Below, one piece after another: positions 8,689 to 17,860 of a DNA stretch of 64,000 nt; position 1 is the stretch's first letter; each line of letters opens with the position of its first letter. The notes beneath the pieces were generated by a model. The model saw only the letters and a program-made list of their open reading frames with translations, had not been told where the DNA came from and made no database searches. This DNA is from Hyunsoonleella aquatilis (GTDB lineage: Bacteria > Bacteroidota > Bacteroidia > Flavobacteriales > Flavobacteriaceae), in NCBI RefSeq assembly GCF_014270105.1, contig NZ_JACNMF010000003.1, positions 496,001-560,000 on the forward strand, written 5' to 3'. A program made the translations under genes and the position numbers.

Positions 8689-9741
8689 TTATTCAGAAAG
8701 CATCCTTTTAATTTCCGCAATCCAATCCTCCATTGAGGTTTCTCTGGTATCCAAAGCGATGCTGTTATTTCCGTAGGGTGCATAAATATCCAAATCCGTG
8801 GTTTTAAAAAATCCAAGGACAGGCGTTTGTGAAGCACTGGCAAGGTGCATTACACCGTTGTCCGCAGTAATGAATATTGATGTATTGGCTATAACTCCCC
8901 CCATTTCGTGAATATCTTTGCTGTAAAAATGTGGGGCTTTAAAATTGATTCTTGAAATATTTTCTACAGGTAGCATTTCAATGATACTGTACTTATTACT
9001 GTATACCTTTAAAAGCTCCTGGTATAATGATTCCCACCAAGCTTCCGAATAACATTTGTTACCCGTAGCGTTGGTATAAATACAAATCGTCTTTTTATTG
9101 TTTTTGACCAAATCCTTTAAAATCGTTTGGCCATTTTGTAAATCCGCTTTGCTAAGCTTTATACTTAAAGTAGGTATATCCGGCATACAATCCTTATGAC
9201 CAATTCGACTTAAAAACCATCTGGTGTTGTAAATCGGGTATTTTGAAATATGAGTATAATCCGAATATCGAGTTTGCACCTCCTCTGGAACATCCCCAAA
9301 AATCTTAAACCTTCCTCTTGAAAACTTCGTCAACAGTCTTCCAGATGAAGAATTCTTGTCGCCATTGATAACCAAATTGTAACGTTTTCCCTTTATGGAA
9401 AACCAGCACCAAGCGTATCTTAGAAGATGATTGAATGGCTTTCTTGGCAATTGGTATATTTTTTTTACAGAAGAGTAATTTTTGAATACAATGTTTGCCA
9501 CTGTCCCTTTTGCAAAAATATCAATCTGACTATGCGGAAAGATATTTTCAAGTTCTTGAACCAAGGGGGTCAACAACAATTGGTTGCCAAGCTTATGATT
9601 CGGCCTAATAACTAGGATTTTCTCAATTTTGGGTATCTCCCCGCCTTCAAATTTTGGTTGGTACTTTGATGCGCCAATACCTCTGGTGATTGAAGTCATC
9701 ACCGTATGGCGGATGTCGTTAATTATATTCAAAAAGCCCAT
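8689..9741 (-). CDS. Glycosyltransferase family 9 (heptosyltransferase-like)
   Basis: GT-B glycosyltransferase of 350 residues, related to ADP-heptose:LPS heptosyltransferases. The N-terminal signature KILVIRPNHKLGNQLLLTPLVQEL (43-66) is the GT9 opening (xxLGDxxLxxP variant with Asn for Asp). The C-terminal nucleotide-sugar region FITADNGVMHLASASQTPVLGFF matches the family donor site. Likely builds the lipid A-core or a related glycolipid at the inner face of the membrane. It is convergent with the receptor gene 12 bp away and stands alone rather than in an LPS operon. Donor sugar uncertain. Confidence 0.88.
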   Translation of the reverse strand: MGFLNIINDIRHTVMTSITRGIGASKYQPKFEGGEIPKIEKILVIRPNHKLGNQLLLTPLVQELENIFPHSQIDIFAKGTVANIVFKNYSSVKKIYQLPRKPFNHLLRYAWCWFSIKGKRYNLVINGDKNSSSGRLLTKFSRGRFKIFGDVPEEVQTRYSDYTHISKYPIYNTRWFLSRIGHKDCMPDIPTLSIKLSKADLQNGQTILKDLVKNNKKTICIYTNATGNKCYSEAWWESLYQELLKVYSNKYSIIEMLPVENISRINFKAPHFYSKDIHEMGGVIANTSIFITADNGVMHLASASQTPVLGFFKTTDLDIYAPYGNNSIALDTRETSMEDWIAEIKRMLSE

Positions 9742-9766
9742 TGGACAAATATAGCCAATGCTGTAT

Positions 9767-11146
9767 TTACATACCTTTCAATTCGCTTACCAATTCCGTT
9801 AAGGCAGCTTTGGCATCCCCAAAAAGCATTGATGTTTTCGAATTGAAAAACAGTTCATTTTGAATTCCGGCGTAACCTGCATTCATACTTCGTTTGTTGA
9901 CCACGATGTGCTTTGCATTTTCAACATCCAAAATTGGCATGCCATAAATAGGGCTTGAAGGGTCATTATGCGCTGCTGGATTTACAACATCATTGGCACC
10001 AACCACCAGCACAACATCAGCGTTTATAAATTGGGGATTGATGTCGTCCATATCCACTAAAAGAGCATAATCCACATTAGATTCAGCCAATAGGACATTC
10101 ATGTGTCCGGGCATTCTTCCGGCAACAGGGTGTACCGCATATTTAACGTTTACCCCTTTTTTTGTGAGCAATTCTTCCAACTCATGAATAACATGTTGCG
10201 CTTGTGCTACGGCCAATCCATAACCAGGAACGATAATGACGTTATCTGCATAATTCATCATAATAGCAGCATCACTGGCCGTGGTTTTTTTGATAGAGCC
10301 TTGTTCCTTGCTTCCACCTTCAACGGCATCGGTACTTCCAAATGCTCCAAATATTACAGAGGCTAATGTGCGGTTCATGGCCTTGCACATGGCCACGGTT
10401 AAAATAATACCCGCAGAACCGACTAAAATGCCGCCAACCAGCATTACCATATTGTTATATAAAATACCTGTAATAGCAGCCGCAATACCCGTTAAAGAGT
10501 TCAATAACGAAATTACAACAGGCATATCCGCACCTCCAATAGGCAGAACAAATAGGATGCCATATAACAAGCCACCCAAAAGCAATCCATAAGTGAATAG
10601 TGTATTGTGATTACCAGTTGCAATCATAAAGACCGCAAAGGCAATAACCCCTAAGAAGAATAGGTTGTTGATCAAATTGTATTGAGGCAGTTTCACCACA
10701 CTTTTAAAAGTGCCATTTAACTTCCCCCAGGCTACCAAACTCCCTGAAAAGGTAATGGCTCCAATAATAATTCCTGAAACAATAGTTATCGCCTGAAGTG
10801 AATCATCAACCTGTTTGCTAAACTCCACAAGCCCAATCAAGGCGGCACTTGCACCACCAAAACCGTTGAACAGTGATACCAGTTCTGGCATTTTAGTCAT
10901 TTCAACTTTAATGGCGATTAAATAGCCAATAATGGCCCCAACTACAATTGCAGAGCCTATCAAAATATAGATGATTGGTGCAACTTCAAGATCGTGAATA
11001 AAAATCGTGCCTGCGATGGCCAGCCCCATTCCGATGGCTGCAATCATGTTGCCACTTTTAGCGGTATCGGGATGCCCCAATCGTTTTAGGCCAACAATAA
11101 ACGTTACAGTTGCAATCAGATAAATAACACTTAATAGTACGCTCAT
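9767..11146 (-). CDS. pntB: NAD(P) transhydrogenase subunit beta
   Basis: Membrane subunit of proton-translocating transhydrogenase, which transfers hydride between NADH and NADP+ using the proton gradient, supplying NADPH. At 459 residues, multiple hydrophobic helices fill the first ~270 residues. The soluble NADP(H)-binding domain III follows, with VIIVPGYGLAVAQAQH, VAGRMPGHMNVLLAE and DDINPQF...VLVVGANDVVNPAA. The length is usual. Its ATG overlaps the stop of pntA2 by one base (TAATG). Last gene of a three-gene pnt operon. Confidence 0.96.
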   Translation of the reverse strand: MSVLLSVIYLIATVTFIVGLKRLGHPDTAKSGNMIAAIGMGLAIAGTIFIHDLEVAPIIYILIGSAIVVGAIIGYLIAIKVEMTKMPELVSLFNGFGGASAALIGLVEFSKQVDDSLQAITIVSGIIIGAITFSGSLVAWGKLNGTFKSVVKLPQYNLINNLFFLGVIAFAVFMIATGNHNTLFTYGLLLGGLLYGILFVLPIGGADMPVVISLLNSLTGIAAAITGILYNNMVMLVGGILVGSAGIILTVAMCKAMNRTLASVIFGAFGSTDAVEGGSKEQGSIKKTTASDAAIMMNYADNVIIVPGYGLAVAQAQHVIHELEELLTKKGVNVKYAVHPVAGRMPGHMNVLLAESNVDYALLVDMDDINPQFINADVVLVVGANDVVNPAAHNDPSSPIYGMPILDVENAKHIVVNKRSMNAGYAGIQNELFFNSKTSMLFGDAKAALTELVSELKGM

Positions 11147-11454
11147 TACTTTTTCTTTTTAAACATTTGCAACATTCTGTTGGTGACAGCAAATCCCCCA
11201 ACAACATTCAATATTCCCAGTACAACCGCGATAAATCCTAGAGCCAAAGCCAAATAATCATCCGGACTTGAGTGTAACAGCACCAAAATAGCCCCTACAA
11301 TCACCACACCACTAAGGGCGTTGGCCCCAGACATTAAAGGCGTATGCAATACCGCCGGAATGCTTTTTATGACTTCTATTCCCACAAAAATGGCTAAAAT
11401 TAAGATATAGACCATTTGTAGATTGTCGCTTATAAATTGAATAATACTGTCCAT
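11146..11454 (-). CDS. pntA2: NAD(P) transhydrogenase subunit alpha, C-terminal membrane part
   Basis: 102-residue membrane protein with three or four hydrophobic helices, corresponding to the C-terminal transmembrane domain of E. coli PntA encoded separately. The signatures AVLHTPLMSGANALSGVVIVGAI and the helix ending NRMLQMFKKKK are typical. It joins PntA1 and PntB to form the proton channel. Separated by 5 bp from pntA1 and overlapping pntB by one base, so the three are made together. The split alpha subunit is common outside Enterobacteria. Confidence 0.93.
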   Translation of the reverse strand: MDSIIQFISDNLQMVYILILAIFVGIEVIKSIPAVLHTPLMSGANALSGVVIVGAILVLLHSSPDDYLALALGFIAVVLGILNVVGGFAVTNRMLQMFKKKK

Positions 11455-11459
11455 AAATG

Positions 11460-12563
11460 CTATGATTTTCGGATGGTCCCGTTTTTAACAATTAAAGTTT
11501 CATCTGTGATTTCTTCTTCCAGATCCCATTTGAATTTGGCCTCATCATTCGTCAGATGAACCAAGAAATTAAATATGTTTTTGGCGTAGAGCTCGCTAGC
11601 GTTAGTAGCAACACTTTCAGGGGCGATGTTGGTACCTATGACTTTTACCCCATTTACGATTACTTTTTCATTAAGTTTGCTCAATTCACAATTACCGCCT
11701 TGCGCTGCCGCTAAATCAATAATAACGGCTCCATTCTTCATTTGAGCCACTTGTTCTTTAGTAATCAAAATTGGTGCTTTTCTGCCGGGAACATTGGCTG
11801 TTGTAATCACCAGATCCGCCTGAAATAGGGATTTGTTCACGGCTTCCTGCTGTTTCTTTTTATAGTCTTCAGAAGCTTCCTTCGCATAACCCCCCGCGGA
11901 CTCCTCACCTTCATTGTCCACCGAAATGAATTTTGCACCTAAGGATTCGGCCTGTTCCTTGGTTTCGCTACGAATATCCGTAGCTTCAACAACCGCACCC
12001 AGGCGTTTTGCTGTAGCGATAGCCTGTAATCCAGCAACTCCAACTCCGTAAATCAGAACTTTTGATGGTGTGATTGTACCTGCGGCAGTCATCATCAAAG
12101 GAAAGATTTTTGTCATTTCGTAAGCTCCCAGAATAACAGACTTATAGCCCGCCAAATTATTTTGGGAACTCAACACGTCCATATCCTGTGCCCGAGAAAT
12201 CCGTGGGATGGCGTCCATGGAAAATGCCGTTGCTCCCTTTTTGGAGATAGCCTCAATCAACTTTGGATTGGATTTGTGATAGAGTTGGCTGATTAAAATT
12301 TGACCTGCATCTACCAATTTCAAATCCTCATCATCAAAGGGGTTTATTTTGATAAGTATCTCTGCTTCTTTATATACCACACCCCTTTTTTCAATTTGTG
12401 CGCCGGCATTTTCAAAATCAGTATCAAGATAGGAGGAATTTGCTCCTGCCTCCTCTTCTATAATGACTTCAAATCCTTTGGAAATTAATTGTTTTGTAAT
12501 GTTTGGTGATAATGAAACCCGCTTTTCCCCTTTTTGGGTTTCCTTTAGAATACCAATTTTCAT
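11460..12563 (-). CDS. pntA: NAD(P) transhydrogenase subunit alpha, catalytic part
   Basis: Soluble NAD(H)-binding domain I of the transhydrogenase, 367 residues, related to alanine dehydrogenase. It begins MKIGILKETQKGEKRVSLSP, has the Rossmann motif VLIYGVGVAGLQAIATAKRLGA and the ATDIRSETKEQAESLGAKF segment, and the mobile-loop region with Tyr/Ala-rich YAKEAS. First gene of the pnt operon. The upstream 277 bp (12564-12840) is AT-rich and presumably holds the promoter; I recognise no regulator site there. Confidence 0.95.
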   Translation of the reverse strand: MKIGILKETQKGEKRVSLSPNITKQLISKGFEVIIEEEAGANSSYLDTDFENAGAQIEKRGVVYKEAEILIKINPFDDEDLKLVDAGQILISQLYHKSNPKLIEAISKKGATAFSMDAIPRISRAQDMDVLSSQNNLAGYKSVILGAYEMTKIFPLMMTAAGTITPSKVLIYGVGVAGLQAIATAKRLGAVVEATDIRSETKEQAESLGAKFISVDNEGEESAGGYAKEASEDYKKKQQEAVNKSLFQADLVITTANVPGRKAPILITKEQVAQMKNGAVIIDLAAAQGGNCELSKLNEKVIVNGVKVIGTNIAPESVATNASELYAKNIFNFLVHLTNDEAKFKWDLEEEITDETLIVKNGTIRKS

Positions 12564-12840
12564 TTGATTGGTTGTTGGTTTAAAATTTAATATTTCTATT
12601 CTTAAGAAAACAAATACCTTCTTCGAATAGATGAACTCCGTTCATAATCCTAAAAAGAATAGAAAAACAAACGGTAAATATAAAGCAAAATGCCACGCCC
12701 TTTTTAAATGGAATTAACTTTTACAAATAGTCTAGCAATACTCAAAAATCAATAAAATAATTGCAATAAAATGAATTGAATTCCAATCTTTTTTAAAGAA
12801 ATAAGGTTCAAAAAGGGGAACTAACCACAAAATTCAAAAA

Positions 12841-14394
12841 CTATTCCTTTGGTGCAAAGCCGTGAATCTCTTCAAAAACTTCATCAAAATTCACACGTAA
12901 ATAAGAATTTAATTTTTTACGATATTCTCCCCTTAACCACTCCACAAAGTTGTGCGTACTTTTGCTGATACATTTGGTATAACGCTGAATCCTGAAGTCG
13001 ATATCATCTCCCAATCGTTTTGCCAAGGCCAGTGCATCGTAAACATCCTCACTATTTTCAATACAAATTTTTGCATGTTGCGCAATGGAACGTTCCAACA
13101 CCACTTTGGTGGACTCCCCTGCCCTAATGGCATCCACATAGGTTTTTTGGATATCAAAATGGACATCCTCGGAGTTTTTGAATTCGGCACGTAAGTCATC
13201 TGGCATTTCGTACCTGAAATTGCTCTCCAATTCCTCATCGCTCAACAAAGTATCCAAATAATAATTTGGTGATTTGAAAATACGTTGCCAATCCAAATTA
13301 TCTCCCCAAGGCCCAAATCTGTGGAAATTATTTCCAAGATCTATTACCGAGAATGTATCCTTATTTTCCAAAACACGAGAGCCACGCCCTATCATCTGAT
13401 AATAAAGCGTTAACGATTTTGTAGCTCGATTTAAAATAATACTTTCCACCGTGGGCTCATCGAAACCTGTGGTCAAAATACTTACCGATGTCAAAATAGC
13501 ATCTGGTGTCTTTTTAAACCATTTTAAAATCATTGCCCGCTCTTTCTTCGTATTCGTATTGTCCAAATGTGCTATGGGGTAACCCGCTCTTCTGAAGGTA
13601 TCGTATACATGTAAGGAGGTATTGATACCGTTGTTGAAAATCAGTGTTTTTTTGCCTTTGCATCGTTCTTCATAGGATCGCAAAAGCTTGCCCAACATAT
13701 TGTCGTCCGTATATAAATCTTCGGAAGATTTTACAGTGTAATCACCATTTGCACCAACTACCAATGAAGTCAAACCAACATTATAGCTGAACATTTCGGC
13801 ACGGGCCAAAAACCCATGTTCTATTAAAGATTCAATGGATTCACCAACGATAAGTTCATCGTAATTATCCGTCATCGGCAATTCCATACTGGAACTCAAT
13901 GGCGTTGCAGTTACACCAAGAATGAACGATTGGCTAAAGAATTTGAATAATTTTGTGAAGGAATTATAATGTGCCTCATCAATTATCACTAAGCCAATAT
14001 CTGAGATATCCAATTTATCGTCGTTCAGCCTGTTGTTCAAGGTTTCCACCATGGCCACAAAGCAACTATATTCAGCTTGGTCACTCAAATCAGCCTTGCT
14101 ATCCACTACTTTGTTTATAACTCCAAACTCGGTCAACATATTTGAGGTCTGCTTGCACAGCTCAATCCTATGCGTCATCACCAGTACTTTTCTCTTTTTA
14201 GTCTTTAAGTACTGTCTTACGATTTCAGAAAAGATGACCGTTTTCCCTCCACCGGTAGGCAATTGATACAGCAAATGATAATCTGTTGGCGATTCTTCAA
14301 AACTTTTAAAAATCTTGTTTATGGCACTTTTTTGGTAATTGTAGAGATCCTTGCCGGTTTTTCGTTCCCTAAGTTCGCTTTTAGAAATTGACAT
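12841..14394 (-). CDS. DEAD/DEAH-box superfamily II helicase
   Basis: Superfamily II helicase-like ATPase of 517 residues. Walker A is PTGGGKT at 46-52, motif Ia is VLVMTHRIELCKQT, the DEAH box is IIDEAHYNSF, motif III is GVTATP, and helicase-C motif VI is YQMIGRGSR. The layout resembles the type I/III restriction-like and UvrB-like 'Res' helicases (COG1061, SSL2 type), but no nuclease or methylase genes flank it. The C-terminal ~150 residues are unassigned. Role in DNA repair or RNA metabolism is an inference. It has its own promoter region, convergent with nothing. Confidence 0.88.
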   Translation of the reverse strand: MSISKSELRERKTGKDLYNYQKSAINKIFKSFEESPTDYHLLYQLPTGGGKTVIFSEIVRQYLKTKKRKVLVMTHRIELCKQTSNMLTEFGVINKVVDSKADLSDQAEYSCFVAMVETLNNRLNDDKLDISDIGLVIIDEAHYNSFTKLFKFFSQSFILGVTATPLSSSMELPMTDNYDELIVGESIESLIEHGFLARAEMFSYNVGLTSLVVGANGDYTVKSSEDLYTDDNMLGKLLRSYEERCKGKKTLIFNNGINTSLHVYDTFRRAGYPIAHLDNTNTKKERAMILKWFKKTPDAILTSVSILTTGFDEPTVESIILNRATKSLTLYYQMIGRGSRVLENKDTFSVIDLGNNFHRFGPWGDNLDWQRIFKSPNYYLDTLLSDEELESNFRYEMPDDLRAEFKNSEDVHFDIQKTYVDAIRAGESTKVVLERSIAQHAKICIENSEDVYDALALAKRLGDDIDFRIQRYTKCISKSTHNFVEWLRGEYRKKLNSYLRVNFDEVFEEIHGFAPKE

Positions 14395-14563
14395 AAATGG
14401 CTTTTAATAAGTTGCAAAAATAACACCTTTATCGCGTTTTGTGCTTTATTTAAGGTGAAAGTTATTAAGGAGGATATTAACTTTTTTTTGGATGGATTAA
14501 ACCTTTAGCCGCAAGTTTTATCCAATATGTGCATCTAAATTCATTCACATTAATCTTAAAATT

Positions 14564-15874
14564 ATGAAATGGTTAGTTTTTGCCTTTGCCTTTATTGGAT
14601 TGTTTTCCTGTAGTTCCAATTCTGAAATCGATACGAATAGCGAAGAGGACACTATGGAAATGGAAAATCAGGCAGACAAACTTCCCAATATTTTACTCGT
14701 CATTGCAGACGACATGGGCCTTGATGCCACACCAGGATACAACATCGGCACTGAAAAACCAAACATGCCCCATCTTCAAAAATTGATGGATACTGGCATT
14801 CGATTCAATAACCTTTGGTCAAATCCAACATGCACTCCAACGAGAGGAACAATTCTTACTGGCAAATATGGGTTTAGGACCAATGTTTTGGCTGTTGATG
14901 ATCCTTTATCTACGTCGGAAACATCACTTCAAAAGTATTTAGATTTGAACACAGACAATGCTTATGCCCATGCCGTAATTGGCAAATGGCACTTGTCCCG
15001 AAGCGCTAGTCACCCCAATGATATGGGTGTGGGGTATTATGCCGGCTTTACCGGTGGTGGAGTGTCGTCATATTCGGATTGGATGCTCAATGTAAATGGA
15101 ACAAGAACAACTTCGACGGAATATACCACTTCTAAATTCACGGATTTAGCCATTGATTGGGTAGACCAACAATCAAAGCCCTGGTTTTTATGGCTAGCCT
15201 ACAATGCTCCTCACACGCCTTTTCACTTGCCCCCAAATAATTTGCACAGTAAAGGTGCTTTACCTGCGGACGAAACAAGCATCAATACCAACCCACTACC
15301 CTACTACCTCGCCATGCTTGAGGCTTTGGATACCGAAATGGGGCGTTTGATAAACTCGCTTTCCGAGGAGGAAAAAGAAAATACCATTATCATTTTTATT
15401 GGTGATAACGGCACACCAGGCCAAGTGGCTCAGGAATATAATTCAAGACGCGTAAAAGGCAGTGTGTATCAAGGCGGCGTGAATGTGCCCATGATAGTTT
15501 CGGGCAAAGGGGTTGAACGAATAAATGCCATAGAAAATGCATTGATTAATACTACGGACCTATTTGCAACCATTGCCGATATTGCCGGAACAGGAATAAC
15601 CGAAGTACATGACAGCAAAAGCTTTAAAACTTTATTTAGCAATACTTTGTTGAATTTCCGAGACTATACTTATGCTGAAACAGAGGATTTAACCATACGT
15701 AATAATACCCACAAATACATAGTTTTTGATAATGGTGCTGAGGCCCTTTATAATCTTGGTAGCAATCCACTTGAAAATCCGAATTTACTAAACCCGAATC
15801 AATTGCCTTTAAATGATACCGATGAAAGCATTAAAAATGAATTGTCTTCAAAACTTACTGAAATAAGAAACTAG
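14564..15874 (+). CDS. Sulfatase lipoprotein (formylglycine-dependent)
   Basis: Type I sulfatase of 436 residues that cleaves sulfate esters, probably from algal or host glycans. Signal peptide with lipobox ending FSC (Cys 16). Metal-binding ADDMG starts at residue 48. The modification motif C-T-P-T-R-G (Cys 90) matches the C/S-x-P-x-R rule for oxidation to formylglycine by an anaerobic- or aerobic-type maturase. GKWHLSR, NAPHTPFHLPP and FIGDNG follow in family order. Lipid anchoring suggests outer-membrane or periplasmic location. No polysaccharide-utilisation genes (SusCD) are adjacent, so the substrate is open. Confidence 0.93.
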   Translation: MKWLVFAFAFIGLFSCSSNSEIDTNSEEDTMEMENQADKLPNILLVIADDMGLDATPGYNIGTEKPNMPHLQKLMDTGIRFNNLWSNPTCTPTRGTILTGKYGFRTNVLAVDDPLSTSETSLQKYLDLNTDNAYAHAVIGKWHLSRSASHPNDMGVGYYAGFTGGGVSSYSDWMLNVNGTRTTSTEYTTSKFTDLAIDWVDQQSKPWFLWLAYNAPHTPFHLPPNNLHSKGALPADETSINTNPLPYYLAMLEALDTEMGRLINSLSEEEKENTIIIFIGDNGTPGQVAQEYNSRRVKGSVYQGGVNVPMIVSGKGVERINAIENALINTTDLFATIADIAGTGITEVHDSKSFKTLFSNTLLNFRDYTYAETEDLTIRNNTHKYIVFDNGAEALYNLGSNPLENPNLLNPNQLPLNDTDESIKNELSSKLTEIRN

Positions 15875-15939
15875 CCATTTTTAAAATTAGCTTCGGTTCC
15901 CAAAGTATTTTTACATTTGCATGAAACAACTGAAACACC

Positions 15940-16953
15940 ATGCATATCAACGACAAATCCGGAATCGAATCTTATAAGGCATCTGCCGAGCGCTATAACT
16001 CCATGACTTACAAAAGAACAGGCAAAAGCGGTGTGCTATTGCCTGCAATTTCGTTAGGTTTATGGCACAATTTTGGTTTTGTGGACAGTATTCAAAATGC
16101 GAGGGAAGTGTTGCGATGTGCTTTTGATTTGGGGATTACCCATTTTGATTTGGCCAATAACTATGGCCCTCCGTATGGTTCGGCAGAGGAAAATTTTGGT
16201 ACTATTTTAAAAGCCGATTTTAAATCCTATCGCGATGAACTATTTGTTGCCACAAAAGCAGGTTTTGATATGTGGCCTGGACCCTACGGAAACTGGGGCT
16301 CCCGTAAATATTTGATATCTAGTTTGGACCAAAGTTTAAAACGTATGGGGCTGGACTACGTGGATGTATTTTATCACCATCGCCCAGATCCTGATACGCC
16401 TTTGGAAGAAACCATGGGCGCCTTGGCAGATATTGTGCGGCAAGGAAAAGCATTGTACGTTGGCATTTCGAATTACAAGCCCAAAGAAACCCAAAAAGCT
16501 GCTGAAATTCTGAAGGCCCTGAATACCCCGTTCATTCTGCACCAAGCAAGATATTCGATGTTTGATCGCTGGGTAGAAGACGGCTTATTGGAAACGCTGG
16601 AAAACAACGGGGTGGGATGTATCACGTTTTCACCATTGGCCCAGGGCATGCTTACCGATAAATATTTGAATGGGATTCCCGAGGGCTCCAGGGCGGCCAA
16701 AAACATGACCTATTTGGATAAGAATACGGTAGAAAGCAATATCAAAAAAATTCAAAGTCTGAATGATATAGCCCAAAAACGCGGGCAAAAATTATCCCAA
16801 ATGGCCATTGCTTGGATTTTAAGGCAACCACAAGTGGCTTCGGTGTTAATTGGTGCTAGTTCTTCAAAACAATTAAAGGAAAATGTAAAGGCTTTGGATA
16901 ATTTAAGTTTTACAGTTGATGAGTTGCAGTTGATTGATGAAATTGTCGGTTAA
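15940..16953 (+). CDS. Aldo/keto reductase of the YghZ (glyceraldehyde-3-phosphate reductase) type
   Basis: NADPH-dependent aldo/keto reductase of 337 residues, very close to E. coli YghZ/Gpr along its length. Shared stretches are LPAISLGLWHNFG, THFDLANNYGPP, ATKAGFDMWPGPYG, SRKYLISSLDQSLKRMGLDYVD and VLIGASSSKQLKENV. The catalytic tetrad (Asp in FDLANN, Tyr in NNYG, Lys in TKAG, His in YHHRP) is intact. YghZ detoxifies methylglyoxal and reduces L-glyceraldehyde 3-phosphate. The protein ends abruptly at ELQLIDEIVG, about 15-20 residues shorter than E. coli. A second copy of its tail lies at 17780-17860. Confidence 0.92.
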   Translation: MHINDKSGIESYKASAERYNSMTYKRTGKSGVLLPAISLGLWHNFGFVDSIQNAREVLRCAFDLGITHFDLANNYGPPYGSAEENFGTILKADFKSYRDELFVATKAGFDMWPGPYGNWGSRKYLISSLDQSLKRMGLDYVDVFYHHRPDPDTPLEETMGALADIVRQGKALYVGISNYKPKETQKAAEILKALNTPFILHQARYSMFDRWVEDGLLETLENNGVGCITFSPLAQGMLTDKYLNGIPEGSRAAKNMTYLDKNTVESNIKKIQSLNDIAQKRGQKLSQMAIAWILRQPQVASVLIGASSSKQLKENVKALDNLSFTVDELQLIDEIVG

Positions 16954-16957
16954 ACTT

Positions 16958-17686
16958 TCAGTATTTCACAAATTTCTTAGTTGTAACATTACCCAAAACA
17001 TCCTTAATCTTTAGAAAGTAAATGCCTTTGGAAAGGCTTTGTAAATTCAATGAATTATCAGTACTCAGCTCTATCGATATTTGTGTTTTGCCCTGAATGT
17101 CAAATATTTGAACTATTGAATTTTCTAAATTTGAATTAGCCGTTATATAAAGGTTATCCTTAACAGGATTGGGGTAAATCGACAATGATAATTTTGTGTC
17201 GAATTCCGCAGAGGATAATATATTGAAATGATAAACGGCAAAGTCACCATTTGCAGACCTGATTATCAAGGTTTTTGGATCTTCCGTAGTTTCCTCATGA
17301 ATTTCATAATTGAAAACTACTGACCCGCTAATTATGCCAAAAAATTGCAAGAACTTACCTTCTGTATCTTGAGCTTCACCTGCGTGGGTATTCGGATAAA
17401 AATTACACCCTCCTAATGTCCAACCCGTTAGAAATGAGGTAAAGGAAGAACTTTCAGAATTATATATTATTTGTATTCCTCCACCATCACAAATCCAAGT
17501 AATAAAATGCTGCATATTACTATTTACTGATCCAAAATTGCTTGTAACAGGCGAACCAGTTGAATTCACTGGATTAAGATTATCTGCTGAGTTGATATTC
17601 AGATTATACAAAATCCACTCGCCCTCATCTATTCTCTCAATTTGGGAATAAGAGGAAAGAGAAAAGAGAAAAGAGAAAAGATACAA
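16958..17686 (-). CDS. T9SS-sorted secreted protein; signal-peptide start out of frame at a heptamer repeat
   Basis: Secreted protein of unknown function, about 242 residues. The C-terminal ~75 residues form a T9SS type A sorting domain (SLSIYPNPVKDNLYI...SLSKGIYFLKIKDVLGNVTTKKFVKY). The readable frame begins only at a TTG (17686) and lacks a normal signal-peptide start. A good ATG lies at 17712 and encodes MKRFAVLIVCI, but it is in another frame and stops after about 28 codons. Between them are three perfect 7-bp repeats. One extra copy (+7 = +1 frame) would join the ATG to the ORF as a perfect signal peptide ending SYSQ|IE. Either a phase-variable gene in the OFF state or a frameshifted one. 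The middle domain resembles lipocalin-like secreted proteins; I do not recognise it. Confidence 0.7.
   Translation of the reverse strand: MYLFSFLFSLSSYSQIERIDEGEWILYNLNINSADNLNPVNSTGSPVTSNFGSVNSNMQHFITWICDGGGIQIIYNSESSSFTSFLTGWTLGGCNFYPNTHAGEAQDTEGKFLQFFGIISGSVVFNYEIHEETTEDPKTLIIRSANGDFAVYHFNILSSAEFDTKLSLSIYPNPVKDNLYITANSNLENSIVQIFDIQGKTQISIELSTDNSLNLQSLSKGIYFLKIKDVLGNVTTKKFVKY
17652..17679 (-). repeat. Heptanucleotide tandem repeat in a signal-peptide coding region
   Basis: Three perfect copies of GAGAAAA (17659-17679, plus strand) with a degenerate fourth copy GAGGAAA at 17652-17658. On the coding (minus) strand they read TTTTCTC and encode Phe/Ser/Leu of a signal-peptide core. A 7-bp unit changes frame by one base per copy, so slippage would switch the gene. 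Confidence 0.85.
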
Positions 17687-17779
17687 ACTATTAAAACTGC
17701 AAACCGCTTCATTAAAGATTATTTCTGAAACTAATATACTAAAAATCCTACTTTAAGACTAACCTATTGTCATAAATTT

Positions 17780-17860
17780 TTAAATAACTTGAAATTTACA
17801 GGTGAGGAATTGCAGTTGATTGATAAAATTGTGGGGCAGATTATTCCTTCAAAATTATAA
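17780..17860 (+). pseudogene. Remnant of an aldo/keto reductase 3' end
   Basis: Translated on the plus strand this reads LNNLKFTGEELQLIDKIVG followed by QIIPSKL and TAA. It aligns with the last residues of the intact reductase (LDNLSFTVDELQLIDEIVG), and the nucleotide identity is high from 17796 to 17835. There is no start or upstream homologous frame, so it is a tail only. It overlaps the 3' end of the secreted-protein gene at 17841. It points to a lost tandem paralog or to recombination around the intervening T9SS gene. Confidence 0.75.
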
